A DNA stretch of 64,000 nt from Vulcanisaeta sp. JCM 16159 (GTDB lineage Archaea; Thermoproteota; Thermoprotei; Thermoproteales; Thermocladiaceae): contig NZ_BBDN01000004.1 in assembly GCF_001316265.1 (NCBI RefSeq), positions 62,001-126,000 of the forward strand, in the 5' to 3' direction. The position numbers and the translations under genes were made by a program. Shown in pieces: positions 21,785 through 30,922 of this stretch (position 1 is its first letter; every line of letters starts with the position of its first letter). The notes beneath the pieces are model-generated. The model was not told the DNA's origin. It worked only from the letters and a program-made list of their open reading frames with translations, and searched no databases.

Positions 21785-22411
21785 TCAGTACAGGCCCGCG
21801 TAGGTACAATCATCGTTAAGCCTCAGCAATATGAGGGTCGAATTCCTAAGGTCCTTAAGGATATTACCAATTAATTCATGATCCGCATGAGCCTTACTTC
21901 CTAGTACGTAATTAACCAAGTTACAGGTTATTGCATTGAACAATTCATTTAACATCTTTATAATGGACCTTCCCTTAACGCCACGACTCACTAATTCGCT
22001 CACAAGGTGCCTACCCATGACTTGGTCATAAGCCCATATTAGGTAATTAAGTACATCACCGCATAGTAGGTATCCTCGGAACATTGTTAATAATTTCATC
22101 TCATAGTTTAAGTAAGGATTTAGTAATTGTGAGTGCTCCTCCTTTAGGCGTGCTCTACATGGCTTGATATCACCTATTAATGTTAACGCCTCCTTAATTA
22201 TCAATCCTCCCTCAACATTAATCTTAACCCTAATACCACCGTTGGTAAACTCAATGAATGCGTCTATCGGTACTATATGTATTTTAATGAATAACTCGGC
22301 ATTCTCCCTAACCCTACTGCTTGGGTCATGCGTCTTAGCTAGGTTTATGGCGTTATTAATTAATTCGTTAAGCTCATTGGGCATGCTTAATTCAACACAT
22401 CGCCTCCCCAT
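21785..22411 (-). CDS. Protein of unknown family, paralogue B
   Basis: About 208 residues from ATG 22411 (MGRRCVELSMPNELNEL); GTG 22417 is possible. No family recognised. Sequence blocks shared with paralogue A (AELFIKIHIVP and a Gly-Tyr-Leu-Leu-Cys segment) show a tandem duplication. Helical, soluble, few charged clusters; the C-terminus (LILLRLNDDCTYAGLY) is unique. Complete open frame. The promoter region is shared with a divergent winged-helix gene and holds both a CCACGTG site and a perfect TCTCATAATTATGAGA palindrome, so it is probably regulated by one or more DNA-binding proteins. Confidence 0.65.
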   Translation of the reverse strand: MGRRCVELSMPNELNELINNAINLAKTHDPSSRVRENAELFIKIHIVPIDAFIEFTNGGIRVKINVEGGLIIKEALTLIGDIKPCRARLKEEHSQLLNPYLNYEMKLLTMFRGYLLCGDVLNYLIWAYDQVMGRHLVSELVSRGVKGRSIIKMLNELFNAITCNLVNYVLGSKAHADHELIGNILKDLRNSTLILLRLNDDCTYAGLY

Positions 22412-22422
22412 TATCACTCTAG

Positions 22423-22438
22423 TCTCATAATTATGAGA
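22423..22438. promoter_or_regulatory. Perfect 16-bp palindrome TCTCATAATTATGAGA
   Basis: Lies 12 bases upstream of the paralogue B start, downstream of its presumed TATA element (TTTTAAAT), where a repressor would block initiation. The near-identical sequence occurs at the 5' end of the proton-ATPase gene. Confidence 0.55.
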
Positions 22439-22448
22439 TTTAAAATTA

Positions 22449-22465
22449 ATTCCACGTGAAATAAG
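22449..22465 (+). promoter_or_regulatory. TTCCACGTGAAATAA site between divergent genes
   Basis: Contains GTGAAATAA (22456-22464) facing the 22497 gene and, on the other strand, CGTGGAATTAA facing paralogue B. The central TTCCACGTGAAA is an almost perfect palindrome. Confidence 0.5.
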
Positions 22466-22496
22466 TATTTTTAATTCGACAACTAGGAAATATTAG

Positions 22497-23171
22497 ATGA
22501 TACCTGGTGTTGGCATTGACATTGTGCACTTAATGATTTTAAAACTGGTACTTCACGCTATTCGCGAGACTTCGAGGGATGATAATGCAAATCCACTATG
22601 GTTATCACTGGCTGGGCACATTAGTAAGGCGACATTCTATAGGAGGGTCTCCGAGCTAGAAATGATGGGGCTTCTAGAAAGGATCAGCAGGAATAAGTAC
22701 TTAATAAGTATTGGCGGTTACCTATTACTAGTCTTTGCGTACTTCATGCGTATTAACGGTATTGATGAGGATACGGCGAGGGCAGCGATTAGCGCGATTA
22801 AAGGTAGTTGGGGATTGACGGACTTTAATGATTATGAGGTTGAGAGCTACCTAAGGTTACTTTACCTAAGTAGTGGGGGTAAACTCAATAGTGATGCTAT
22901 TTCGTTGTATCAGGAATTTCCAAGAAACGTTTTGCTCGTGTTACCCAACGATCTTAAGCTTACAAATACTGATTCGCTATATGAGGCATTAGTTAATGAG
23001 TATGGAAGTGCCGATTTAATTAATGGAGCAAGGAGGGTTATCGCCAAGGCACTAATTGAATACTTCCCAACCACAAACATTAATGGGTGTAGGTCTGTGG
23101 CATTCATAGGCAATGATAATAGGGTTAGGGTATTAGCAATGCAATGCGATAACGATTACATACTTAACTGA
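22497..23171 (+). CDS. Winged-helix protein, possible transcription regulator
   Basis: 224 residues, not assigned to a family. The N-terminal 70 residues look like a winged helix: LVLHAIRETS, then LAGHISKATFYRRVSELEMMGLLERI with a recognition-helix pattern, followed by a basic wing. The remaining 150 residues are helical with no recognised domain (FNDYEVESYLRLLYLSSGG). It is transcribed divergently from paralogue B, with a CCACGTG site and a palindrome between them, and may regulate that gene. Its 3' end overlaps the convergent dsrN-like gene by 16 bases. ATG 22497 is the only good start. Confidence 0.6.
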   Translation: MIPGVGIDIVHLMILKLVLHAIRETSRDDNANPLWLSLAGHISKATFYRRVSELEMMGLLERISRNKYLISIGGYLLLVFAYFMRINGIDEDTARAAISAIKGSWGLTDFNDYEVESYLRLLYLSSGGKLNSDAISLYQEFPRNVLLVLPNDLKLTNTDSLYEALVNEYGSADLINGARRVIAKALIEYFPTTNINGCRSVAFIGNDNRVRVLAMQCDNDYILN

Positions 23172-24535
23172 GCCTTGCTCTTTAGTATCCCCCTCATTAT
23201 CTTACTAACTACGTCATAGGTGTCTGGGTGAATGTGCAGATAATGTGCATAGGCATTATTTATTTGAAAACCATCAAAGCCGTTTATCCCTGCACCCCTC
23301 TCATACTTAATTACGAAGTCGTAATTGCCATGCAGGATTAGTGAGGAGTAATGAAACTCATGCCCCATCAATACCAAGCCGGCATTACCAATGATGGAAT
23401 CCCTAATCACCCTAGCCCTTGCATAACCATACCACACGGGCCTTCTATGCATTACTGTGACCGCGTCTATGGCGCCCACCATCTCGTACTCCTCATTATT
23501 GTATATAATCGAGTTAGTTAAGTACATCAAGCCCCCGCACTCGGCGTATAAGTGCTTCCCCGAATCTATGAACCTACGCACATCAGCTAAGCGCCCTGTT
23601 CTTCTCAAGGGCTTCCCCATAAACCTCGGGAAAACCACCACCAATTAGCAATAGGTCTATATCACCGAGCCCCTGATCAACCTCCGGGTCAATAAACCTG
23701 ACATTCCTCGTGAGTGATTGAACCCTTTCTATCGTCTCTGGGTAATAGAATGTAAAAACCCTACCACTGAGTATACCCACCCTCAATTCATCACTAACGA
23801 TATTGGGCATTTCGGGAATTACATCACCCCCAACATCGAGGGGTTCAGAGTACTCCCTAGCTACCTTAACGACCTTATTAACATCTATGAACTTCGACGC
23901 GTCATTGAACACCTTAATTAGGTGTTGCTTATTGATCTCCTCAGCATGTATTAGGCCTAAATGCCTATACTGCATTGCATTCTCAAGATCGTCACTCCTT
24001 GGTACATAACCAAGGAACTCCAGGCCCTCGCCCTCCACGGCAATCCTCAACTTATCGACCTGTCTCTGCGTAGTGTTGGTAATTATGGCGCCTACGATCT
24101 TCACATCGCGGTCGAAGTCCCTCAATCCCCTGATTATCGCCCTCACGGTCCTATTAATCCTCTCACCATTAATGACCAATATGACCGGCGCCCTTAGTAA
24201 TTTGGCTATTTGGGCGGTGCTACCCACCTCACTGATGCCGTCAAAGCTGTCGTAAAGCCCTGAGACGCCTCAATAATGGCGATGTCTGAGTTCAAGGAGT
24301 ACCTATAGAACCTCGTTATTACCTTATCGCCCATCAGTACGTAGTCCAGGTTCCTACTTGGTGCATTTACAATTACTGAGTGGTAACTTGGGTCTATGTA
24401 ATCGGGACCAACTTTAAACATGGATACCCTAAGCCCTGCCTTAATTAAAGCATAAGTCAGCGCTAGGGTTACTGTGGTCTTACCGTTCCTGCCCTTGTAT
24501 GAAGCCACGACAAGCCTAGGCACTGTCACCTCCAT
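23156..24535 (-). CDS. CbiA/DsrN-like glutamine-dependent amidotransferase for siroheme (two frame breaks)
   Basis: Cobyrinate a,c-diamide synthase family: ATP-dependent amidation of tetrapyrrole acetates using glutamine. The N-terminal P-loop VVASYKGRNGKTTVTLAL is followed by FKVGPDYIDPSYH; the C-terminal glutamine amidotransferase part has the nucleophile in YAECGGLMYL and the His in MGHEFHYSS. Segments join near 24210-24240 and 23590-23640; total about 460 residues. In sulfur bacteria the family member DsrN amidates the siroheme of DsrAB, and here the gene overlaps cobA in a sulfate-reduction island with no other cobalamin genes, so DsrN function is the better inference. Confidence 0.82.
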
Positions 24536-25166
24536 GCCCATCACGCCTCACTATGAAGATAAGTGACGGGGCCTTCACATTATCAGTGTCAGAGCTATTA
24601 TTAAGTCTATGAAACTCCTCGTCTGGGTATGTAACCCTACTAACTATTAAAACCTCGTGATCACCATCTAACTTGCTAATTAATTCCTTAATCATCCTCG
24701 TGCCCATGAAGACGATCTTAACGTCAGCCTTAACATCGTAGTCAATGTCTGGATATGCCATCAACGCAACCACACCTCTCAATTCAACCATGTACTTGGC
24801 TGCGGCTGCCGTAAAACTACTGACCCCCGGCACTATTTCACAGGGAACACCATTACGTAGGGCCTCCCTGCAAATCTCAATTCCTCTGCCAAATATTACT
24901 GGGTCCCCATTCTTGAGGAAAACCACGTTAAGTCCTTTCCTGGCTAATTCTATTGCCTTAATTACGTACTCCTTATGCGCATCGCCTCTTACGTGCCCCA
25001 TGAATATTTTCCTGGCATTTGGCGCGTACATGTTTATTATCTCCTCATTAACTAATGAGCCGTAAAACACAACGTCAGCCCTACTCAATACCTTAATAGC
25101 CTTCACGGTAATAAGCTCGGGATCCCAAGGACCGGCACCAACAACGTAAATTGGGATAATAATCAC
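24516..25166 (-). CDS. cobA: Uroporphyrinogen-III C-methyltransferase
   Basis: Methylates uroporphyrinogen III at C2 and C7 to make precorrin-2, the entry to siroheme. 216 residues with tetrapyrrole methylase signatures: VGAGPWDPELITVKAIKVL, ADVVFYGSLV, FLKNGDPVIFGRG and VPGVSSFTAAAA. GTG 25166 is the first start after an in-frame stop. It overlaps the dsrN-like gene, so both are co-expressed. Siroheme is needed by DsrAB and is also the precursor used by the AhbAB homologue at 47.8 kb. A TGTGTAATAA site lies upstream at 25207-25215. A C11-methylase of the same fold is the alternative but the SUMT-like motifs fit better. Confidence 0.85.
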   Translation of the reverse strand: MIIIPIYVVGAGPWDPELITVKAIKVLSRADVVFYGSLVNEEIINMYAPNARKIFMGHVRGDAHKEYVIKAIELARKGLNVVFLKNGDPVIFGRGIEICREALRNGVPCEIVPGVSSFTAAAAKYMVELRGVVALMAYPDIDYDVKADVKIVFMGTRMIKELISKLDGDHEVLIVSRVTYPDEEFHRLNNSSDTDNVKAPSLIFIVRRDGHGGDSA

Positions 25167-25206
25167 CCATTACTTAACCTATTGGTTTATGGTAATTAAA
25201 TAATGG

Positions 25207-25226
25207 TTATTACACATGGCATGTAA
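25207..25226 (-). promoter_or_regulatory. TGTGTAATAA site before cobA
   Basis: TTACACATGGCATGTAA forms an inverted repeat TTACA/TGTAA; read toward cobA the half-site is ATGTGTAATAA, the same variant as before dsrA. It is 41 bases from the start codon. Confidence 0.4.
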
Positions 25227-25234
25227 AAATCCCA

Positions 25235-26029
25235 TTATTCTAAAATACGAATCTTCCTCAATTCCTTAATTTCACGTAGTAAAACACAATCATGGCAATC
25301 ACTTAGTATTTTCATACCCATGCATGATTTCCCGCAAAGCCTGCACATGTAAACATACGCATTACCATCAAGGCCTATATTAACCACGAATTTATCATTA
25401 CCAATTAGGATTGATGATTTCGTAATTATACCGCCATCAATAATTAACCTATTAATCAAATAATGCATTGCCATGTTAATTACATCATTAAGTATGTCGT
25501 ACTTAATTAATGACTTTAATTGATCTTTACGCTCGAGTATTACCATCATGACTGTCCTGGGGTCGTCAATTACTCTCATAATATTGCCATCAATGCTTAT
25601 CAACGCAGGTAATACATTTATTATCTTCATGACCCTTTGACAGCAATAACTCCTTAGATGCCATTTTTGGCATAGCTTATTAAAAATCATATCTTCATCG
25701 TCAACGCAATCGAGGGCCAGACACGTCAATAGGCCCTTAACCGTTGATACGTATATATTTCTCTCACTATTGACTTCACCAATACTTAATGACCTTATTA
25801 GCCCATATTGAATCATTTTCCTAGCCTTCTTATAAACCGTTGAGATGGCGAACCTCGTATTCTTGGAAATCCTATATAACGTCACTGGTTCGTTATAAAT
25901 AATATAAGCCAGTAGATCCTTGATAGTATCGTCAATATCCATCTCGGTCTGGAGTCGCTGCCGTAGTAATCGAATAGTATTAACGTGCTCATCATTGATT
26001 ACAGATCTATTCATCAACATGGTGCTCAT
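25235..26029 (-). CDS. Winged-helix regulator with C-terminal Cys cluster, copy 1
   Basis: 264 residues. A helix-turn-helix lies at about residues 40-85 (ITLYRISKNTRFAISTVYKKARKMIQYGLI in pattern; here VTLYRISKN..AISTVYKKA), followed by an effector region with GLLTCLALDCVDDE and a C-terminal cluster CRLCGKSC ... DCHDC. The cluster, CxxCxxxC plus CxxC, could bind a metal or an iron-sulfur centre. The gene at 31988-32775 is a clear paralogue with the same order of elements. The two copies flank the sat-apr operon. A GTGCATAAAATGCATT palindrome lies just upstream of its TATA-like element. A redox or sulfur-sensing role is inference; no named family was recognised. Confidence 0.7.
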   Translation of the reverse strand: MSTMLMNRSVINDEHVNTIRLLRQRLQTEMDIDDTIKDLLAYIIYNEPVTLYRISKNTRFAISTVYKKARKMIQYGLIRSLSIGEVNSERNIYVSTVKGLLTCLALDCVDDEDMIFNKLCQKWHLRSYCCQRVMKIINVLPALISIDGNIMRVIDDPRTVMMVILERKDQLKSLIKYDILNDVINMAMHYLINRLIIDGGIITKSSILIGNDKFVVNIGLDGNAYVYMCRLCGKSCMGMKILSDCHDCVLLREIKELRKIRILE

Positions 26030-26069
26030 CAGTTACGTATATATTCAGATGAATAAATATGATTTGATC

Positions 26070-26086
26070 AGTGCATAAAATGCATT
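26070..26086. promoter_or_regulatory. AGTGCAT-AAA-ATGCATT palindrome before Cys-cluster regulator 1
   Basis: Seven-base arms with one mismatch, about 41 bases upstream of the start and immediately upstream of an ATATTTATTC promoter element. Related palindromes occur at 32816-32837 and 57380-57394. Confidence 0.5.
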
Positions 26087-26123
26087 AAATAAAATCCCTT
26101 ATAAATAAAGGGCATGTCTCTAT

Positions 26124-26705
26124 TTAAGGATTCTTCTTAGTATTTAATATGCACGTCATTACATCTACCGTGACATTAACATTATCGCCAAATGAATTAC
26201 TCACCTCAACTAAGTAGAGACCCGGGTCAAACCTTTGGGACCACATCACATTATTCACGTCAAAGTAACCAACGAGTATTACATCCTCTGCATAGTACGC
26301 ATTATCACTTATGGGCTCACCAACCCTCTTTATTAATAGGGTTACGTTGCCTAACTGCGTTAATACTGTAATTAATGAAACACCAATGAAGTCTCTGGGT
26401 ACCATTATTGGGCAGTAAATAGACTCATGTCTACGTAATTGAAACCCAACCAATCTACATGAACTAATCATCGATAAAAACCGCCTAATATCCTCCATAC
26501 CCAATGCAGCAAGCGGAGTTTCAGAAAGGACCTGAGCAATTAACCTGGCAACCTCCTTAGCCTGACCTAATGGTACGTGTCTCTTCCTCAATTCACTTAT
26601 ACATATTTTAACCTTATCAATCTGTTCATCCGTAACATTAATACCTCGATCTCTAAGCTCCTCCCTTAGTGTCTTAATGACCTCTTCCTCATAGTTATGA
26701 AGCAT
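26124..26705 (-). CDS. Protein of unknown function near sat
   Basis: 193 residues, no family recognised. The first 90 residues are helical (TLREELRDRGINVTDEQIDKV), the remainder is beta-rich and ends in a sandwich-like segment (YLVEVSNSFGDNVNVTVDV). No membrane helices or signal peptide are seen. It lies downstream of the sat-orf unit on the same strand, 57 bases after it, and upstream of regulator 1. ATG 26705. A role in sulfate reduction is possible from position only. Confidence 0.55.
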   Translation of the reverse strand: MLHNYEEEVIKTLREELRDRGINVTDEQIDKVKICISELRKRHVPLGQAKEVARLIAQVLSETPLAALGMEDIRRFLSMISSCRLVGFQLRRHESIYCPIMVPRDFIGVSLITVLTQLGNVTLLIKRVGEPISDNAYYAEDVILVGYFDVNNVMWSQRFDPGLYLVEVSNSFGDNVNVTVDVMTCILNTKKNP

Positions 26706-26761
26706 AGGTAAGACCTTATAATGAAAATATTTCTATTTTTAACAAGACCAAGGCGCTCCTC

Positions 26762-27135
26762 TCACTTCTCTTCAGGTAATGTAGGTGGTGGTAAGTACTC
26801 CTCCTCCTTAGCAGCTAACTCCTTAATCCTGCCTAGTCTCTCAGGCTTCAATAATTCATCAAAGACCTCCCTACCAACACTTTTCAACTGAGCAATAACC
26901 TCAAAGAGCTCCCTCTTAAAGGCCACAGGCGTCTCCTCAATGAAACCCCTGGCATCAATCCTAGCCTCGGGAATTCCTTCAAAATCCTCTGGGCAAAGTC
27001 GTCGGGGACCTCAAGTTCAATTACCTTAAGATAGCCACCGTATAAATCCTTAACCAACTTCTCCAGAGACGTCCCCCTTATCCTCTCGAGTCTCGTCTTA
27101 TCCAGTATCACGGAGATCTTGTAGGGCATGCCCAT
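26762..27135 (-). CDS. Small protein co-encoded with sulfate adenylyltransferase (one frame break)
   Basis: About 124 residues: MPYKISVILDKTRLERIRGTS ... ELEVPDDFAQRILKEFPEAR, then after a missing base near 26977, GFIEETPVAFKRELFEVIAQL and a Pro-rich acidic end (EEEYLPPPTLPEEK). Overlaps the sat stop codon, so it is translationally coupled. In Archaeoglobus a small open frame of similar size also lies between sat and aprBA, but I cannot confirm homology. Function unknown; a partner of Sat or AprBA is plausible. Confidence 0.6.
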
Positions 27136-28507
27136 CACCTCCTCAACGGCACCTCCATTGGTGGTACATCAACCTCAAGCTCTCTCTCCTTTAACTCAAG
27201 GTACTTCTTATTAACGAATGGATAGCCATAAACCCTCCACCACTTAACAATCACCCTATAAACCTCGGGCCTAAAGATTATTGGTGGTGGCTCAACACCC
27301 TCCGCAATTAATCCCCTAATGAAACTACCACTGAACCTCTGGCTATGTCGGTGTGCGCGCACGTGTCGCTATAGGTAATTTCACCGCACTTCGGGCAATA
27401 CCAGAACTCCTTAATGTTAACAGGCCTAATCTTAAGTCCCTTGTCAAGATCATAGGGTGGGGCGTTGAGACCGTAGCTCGGTATGCCCTTCTCCCAAAGT
27501 ATCTGTGTTGCGTATGGGTCGTAGTAATCGCCGACAGCTGCGTGGTCCCTACCAAACATGTGGTGCGTACAACCCATGTTCTGCCTAATTATACCGTGAA
27601 GTAACGACTCAAGTGGATTGCCATACCTCATATCCCATAGCGTGAAGGTAACTATGTGTCTCCTCGGACTTATATAGCCATACTTATTAAGCGCCTCGTG
27701 ACCCTCGAGTATTGCCTCATCGACGAAGTCGCCGAGCCTCTTGGCACCGATTATAGCATTGACGAGTATTCCATGGCACGGCTCAATATCGCCTAAGTAG
27801 GTGCATTCTTCATTAAGTGCTCATGGCCTGTGTGCGGCACATTCCTAGTCTGGTGGGCGATGACAGTCCTCCAGCCCCTCCTCTGTATCTCCTCGCGGGA
27901 CTTGGCAGGTGGGTACCAGAATCTATTATACGGCTCCTTAAACACAGGCTCATTAATCACGTAAACCTTACCTGCCAATGCTGTGCCGGTCATACTCCTA
28001 TATATCAACCAGCCGGGGTGCTTCTCATCAAACCTCTTCTTAACAACCTCGGGATTCCTCTCTGGCGTTCCAAACGTCCTATCAGCCAAGTCCTTGGGAT
28101 CAAACCTCCAAATCTCCTCGACATCAAGTATTGCAAACGGTTGTCCCTTAAGCCTAAGTAATAACCTATCACCCTCCTTAATACTAAGCTTCTTCAGATC
28201 ATCCTCACTTATATCAAATATTATTGGGAATGGGAACAACCAACCATCGAGGAGCCTCCTCTCCTTAAGCACATTCTCAACCTCATTCCCAGTCATGAAC
28301 TATCCAGTGGCTGAAGAAGCCGTAGGCGATGGACATTATCTCCCTATACACATTCCTAATGGGTAAGCCACTCACTGGGTCCCTAGTGGCCTTTATGTCG
28401 TATGGTACTGCGCCAGCGGCCATGTTAATTGCCTTATCCCTATCCTTAACCACCGCATCCACCAGTTTTCCACCGTGTGGGGGTGGCATGTAGACCTTGA
28501 GACTCAT
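27135..28507 (-). CDS. sat: Sulfate adenylyltransferase (ATP sulfurylase; several frame breaks)
   Basis: Activates sulfate with ATP to adenosine 5'-phosphosulfate, the first step of dissimilatory sulfate reduction. In order: N-terminal PUA-like domain (YMPPPHGGKLVD ... SGLPIRNVYREI), the active-site stretch QTRNVPHTGHEHLMK containing HxGH, PCHGILVN, GRDHAAVGDYYDPY, a zinc ribbon CPKC...C..T, and the end FSGSFIRGLI. About 457 residues over the joined frames, with breaks near 28296, 27800 and 27330. ATG 28507 has a GAGGTGGT ribosome site. Downstream of aprA in the aprM-aprB-aprA-sat unit. Confidence 0.93.
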
Positions 28508-28517
28508 ATCGACCACC

Positions 28518-30419
28518 TCATGGGAACTCTATTATGTGTATCACGGGAACCTTCCATAACTCCCACTGACCTGTCTTCGCATCATACCTTGAGTTAACGA
28601 ATACGTGCCAATTCTCATCGTCGAGCGCTGGGTAATCCGCCCTAACGTAGTAGCCGGGCCACCTGGTCTCCTTCCTAAACAGCATGTGCCTAACCACGGC
28701 CTCCGCAGCCAATATCCTATGCCAAAGCTCCCAAACCCTCATTAACTCGTGCCAGTCCTGGGCGGCGGCGTAGTTAAGGAAGTCCTCCTTAAGGAACTGC
28801 AGTAACTCTAGACCCCTGTTGAGCATGACTTCATTGGTCATGTAATAATTAGACCAACCACCTGCGCATTCATCCATGATCTTCTGAAGCCTAAATAAGC
28901 CCTGTTTCCAGTACATCTTAGTTGGGTCTATTGGATGCATGTAACTCGGGCCGGTGACAACGCTATACTTACCCTTCTGGTAACGCTCCAGTGGTTCCAT
29001 TACCTTGGCTATTAATGAATCGACTTGTGCCTTATCCACCTCAACCTTCTCATCACTGTGATCCATCACGTATAATACGGCGGACTTACCCGCCAACCTG
29101 CCTTCAGTAAATGAACCACTACTAAACTTATGCGGATTAGCGCCGCATGCATCACCTGCGCAGAATAAGCCATCCAGCGTTGTCATCCTGTTATAACCCC
29201 AGTAATACTGGTATCCCCTATCATCGGGTAAACCCTCGATCTTCCTGGGCGCCAGATCCTCAGGGCCACTGGGCCATGCACCGCACTCGGTAGCGTGGCT
29301 ACCCATCACGTAGGGTTCCGTGGTAATTACCTCATATGCCTATCGGCAGGTTCATGGTTCTGCCCAGCCCATATAACTACCTGGCTTATGGTCATGTCAA
29401 GGAAGTCCTCATAAGCTATTGCCTCACTCTCCGTACCCCTCTTGACGGTTTCGTCAGTCCTCATGAGGCTTGGCCCACGGCCAGCCATCCACTCAAGGCG
29501 TTGGGCGAATACCCTAAGTGTTGTTGGAGTAATGGGTAAGTCTGCGTACTTACCCTTACCGCTGTATAGCTTCCTTATCTCATCGACATGAGGCTTCCAG
29601 AAGTCCTGGCCATACGCATTAGTAATTCTCGTCTTAAGTAATAGCTGATATGCACCAACAGGTCCATAGCCGTCCTTAAATCTTGGTACCACAAACCTGG
29701 CCTCCATCATTGTCATCACAGCGCCAGCTTCAATCATCATACCATAGGATGAGGCCGAGGACCACGGCGGATACCAACTCCTGCCAAGTCCCTCACCCTG
29801 GACCTAGGCTATAAATCTGTGAACCACCGCCTGCGGCTAGTATGGTTGCCTTTGCCTTGAATACGTAAAATGTGCCGTCATTAACGTTAAAGCCTATGGC
29901 GCCAACAACCCTATTGGGATTGCCAGGGCTCTTAAGCAGATGCGTAACCATTACCCTATTAAATATGTTCTCATCACCAAGGGCCTTCCTGGCTGCCTCA
30001 GCAACTATCGGCTTGTAGGACTCTCCATGAATCATTATTTGCCACTTACCCTCCCTAACATAGCACCCAGTCTTTGGCTCGGGCCATATTGGTAGTCCCC
30101 ACTCATCGAATAGGTGGACTGTTGAGTCCACATGTCTTGCATAGTCGTAAACGAGGTCTTCCCTCACTATGCCCATTAAGTCGCCCCTGACGTACTTAAC
30201 GTAGTCCTCAACCGTGTTTTCCTTGCACTTTAGACCCATGTACGTATTGATTGCCGATAGTCCCATCGCCACCGCACCGCTCCTATTAATATTCGCCTTC
30301 TCAGCCAATACTATTCTACAGTTTCTACACCAATACCTGGCCTCCCAAGCGGCTCCACTGCCGGCCATCCCACCGCCGATTATTAAGATGTCCGTATCCA
30401 CATACCTAACCTTCGTCAT
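28518..30419 (-). CDS. aprA: APS reductase alpha subunit (two frame breaks)
   Basis: FAD subunit that reduces APS to sulfite and AMP. The N-terminal FAD motif is DILIIGGGMAGSGAAWEARYW; conserved AprA stretches include INTYMGLKC, YDYARHVDSTVHLFDEWGLPIW, EAGAVMTMMEARFVVPRFKDG and FCAGDACGANPHKFSSGSFTEGR in pieces. About 634 residues. Breaks near 29745-29790 and 29310-29325. Starts 4 bases after aprB ends with a good ribosome site, so strictly coupled. Electron entry is through AprB. Confidence 0.94.
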
Positions 30420-30423
30420 GTTC

Positions 30424-30912
30424 TCACCCCCTCACCTCGACCTTAACCACCTCCGGAACCTTCATCCTTGGTAATTCAACACCGAGCTTATTACCACCAA
30501 GTTGCTCATGCTCGCAGGATAGGTACGGCGTCCTTAGGAACTCCTTGAGTGGTTCTGGGTACTCCTGCGGTGGCTTTATTGAGCCCCAGGGCGTTGTCCT
30601 TATTGGGAATACGAAGTACTTAACCGTGCCGTTCCTATACCTAATCGTCCAGTAAACCCTGTTCGTCTTTTCATCCCTATAGACCTCAACGGCACCACCA
30701 AGTGGTGTGAAGTCCATGTAACCCCTTATCTGAACAGCGCCCTGCGGACAATGCTTAACGCAGTTGTAGCACTCCCAGCATGACTCCGGCTCCGCGTTAT
30801 ACGCCTTCCTACCGAATATTCCAGACTTTGTGAACTTCATTATGTGGCTCGGGCATACGTTAACGCAGTCCCCACAACCCGTGCACTTGGCTGGGATTAC
30901 GTAGGAGGGCAT
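30424..30912 (-). CDS. aprB: APS reductase beta subunit
   Basis: Iron-sulfur subunit passing electrons to AprA. 162 residues with two [4Fe-4S] ferredoxin motifs, CTGCGDCVNVCP and CWECYNCVKHCP, and the C-terminal extension seen in AprB that wraps AprA. ATG 30912 follows a GAGGTG ribosome site 10 bases after the aprM stop; a longer frame back to 30963 overlaps aprM and is not needed. Complete. Confidence 0.95.
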   Translation of the reverse strand: MPSYVIPAKCTGCGDCVNVCPSHIMKFTKSGIFGRKAYNAEPESCWECYNCVKHCPQGAVQIRGYMDFTPLGGAVEVYRDEKTNRVYWTIRYRNGTVKYFVFPIRTTPWGSIKPPQEYPEPLKEFLRTPYLSCEHEQLGGNKLGVELPRMKVPEVVKVEVRG

Positions 30913-30922
30913 GCACACCACC

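Noticed and set aside
23156-25166. Cobalamin (B12) biosynthesis operon
   Set aside because: Only SUMT and a CbiA-like gene are present, beside dsr genes; siroheme supply is the simpler reading.
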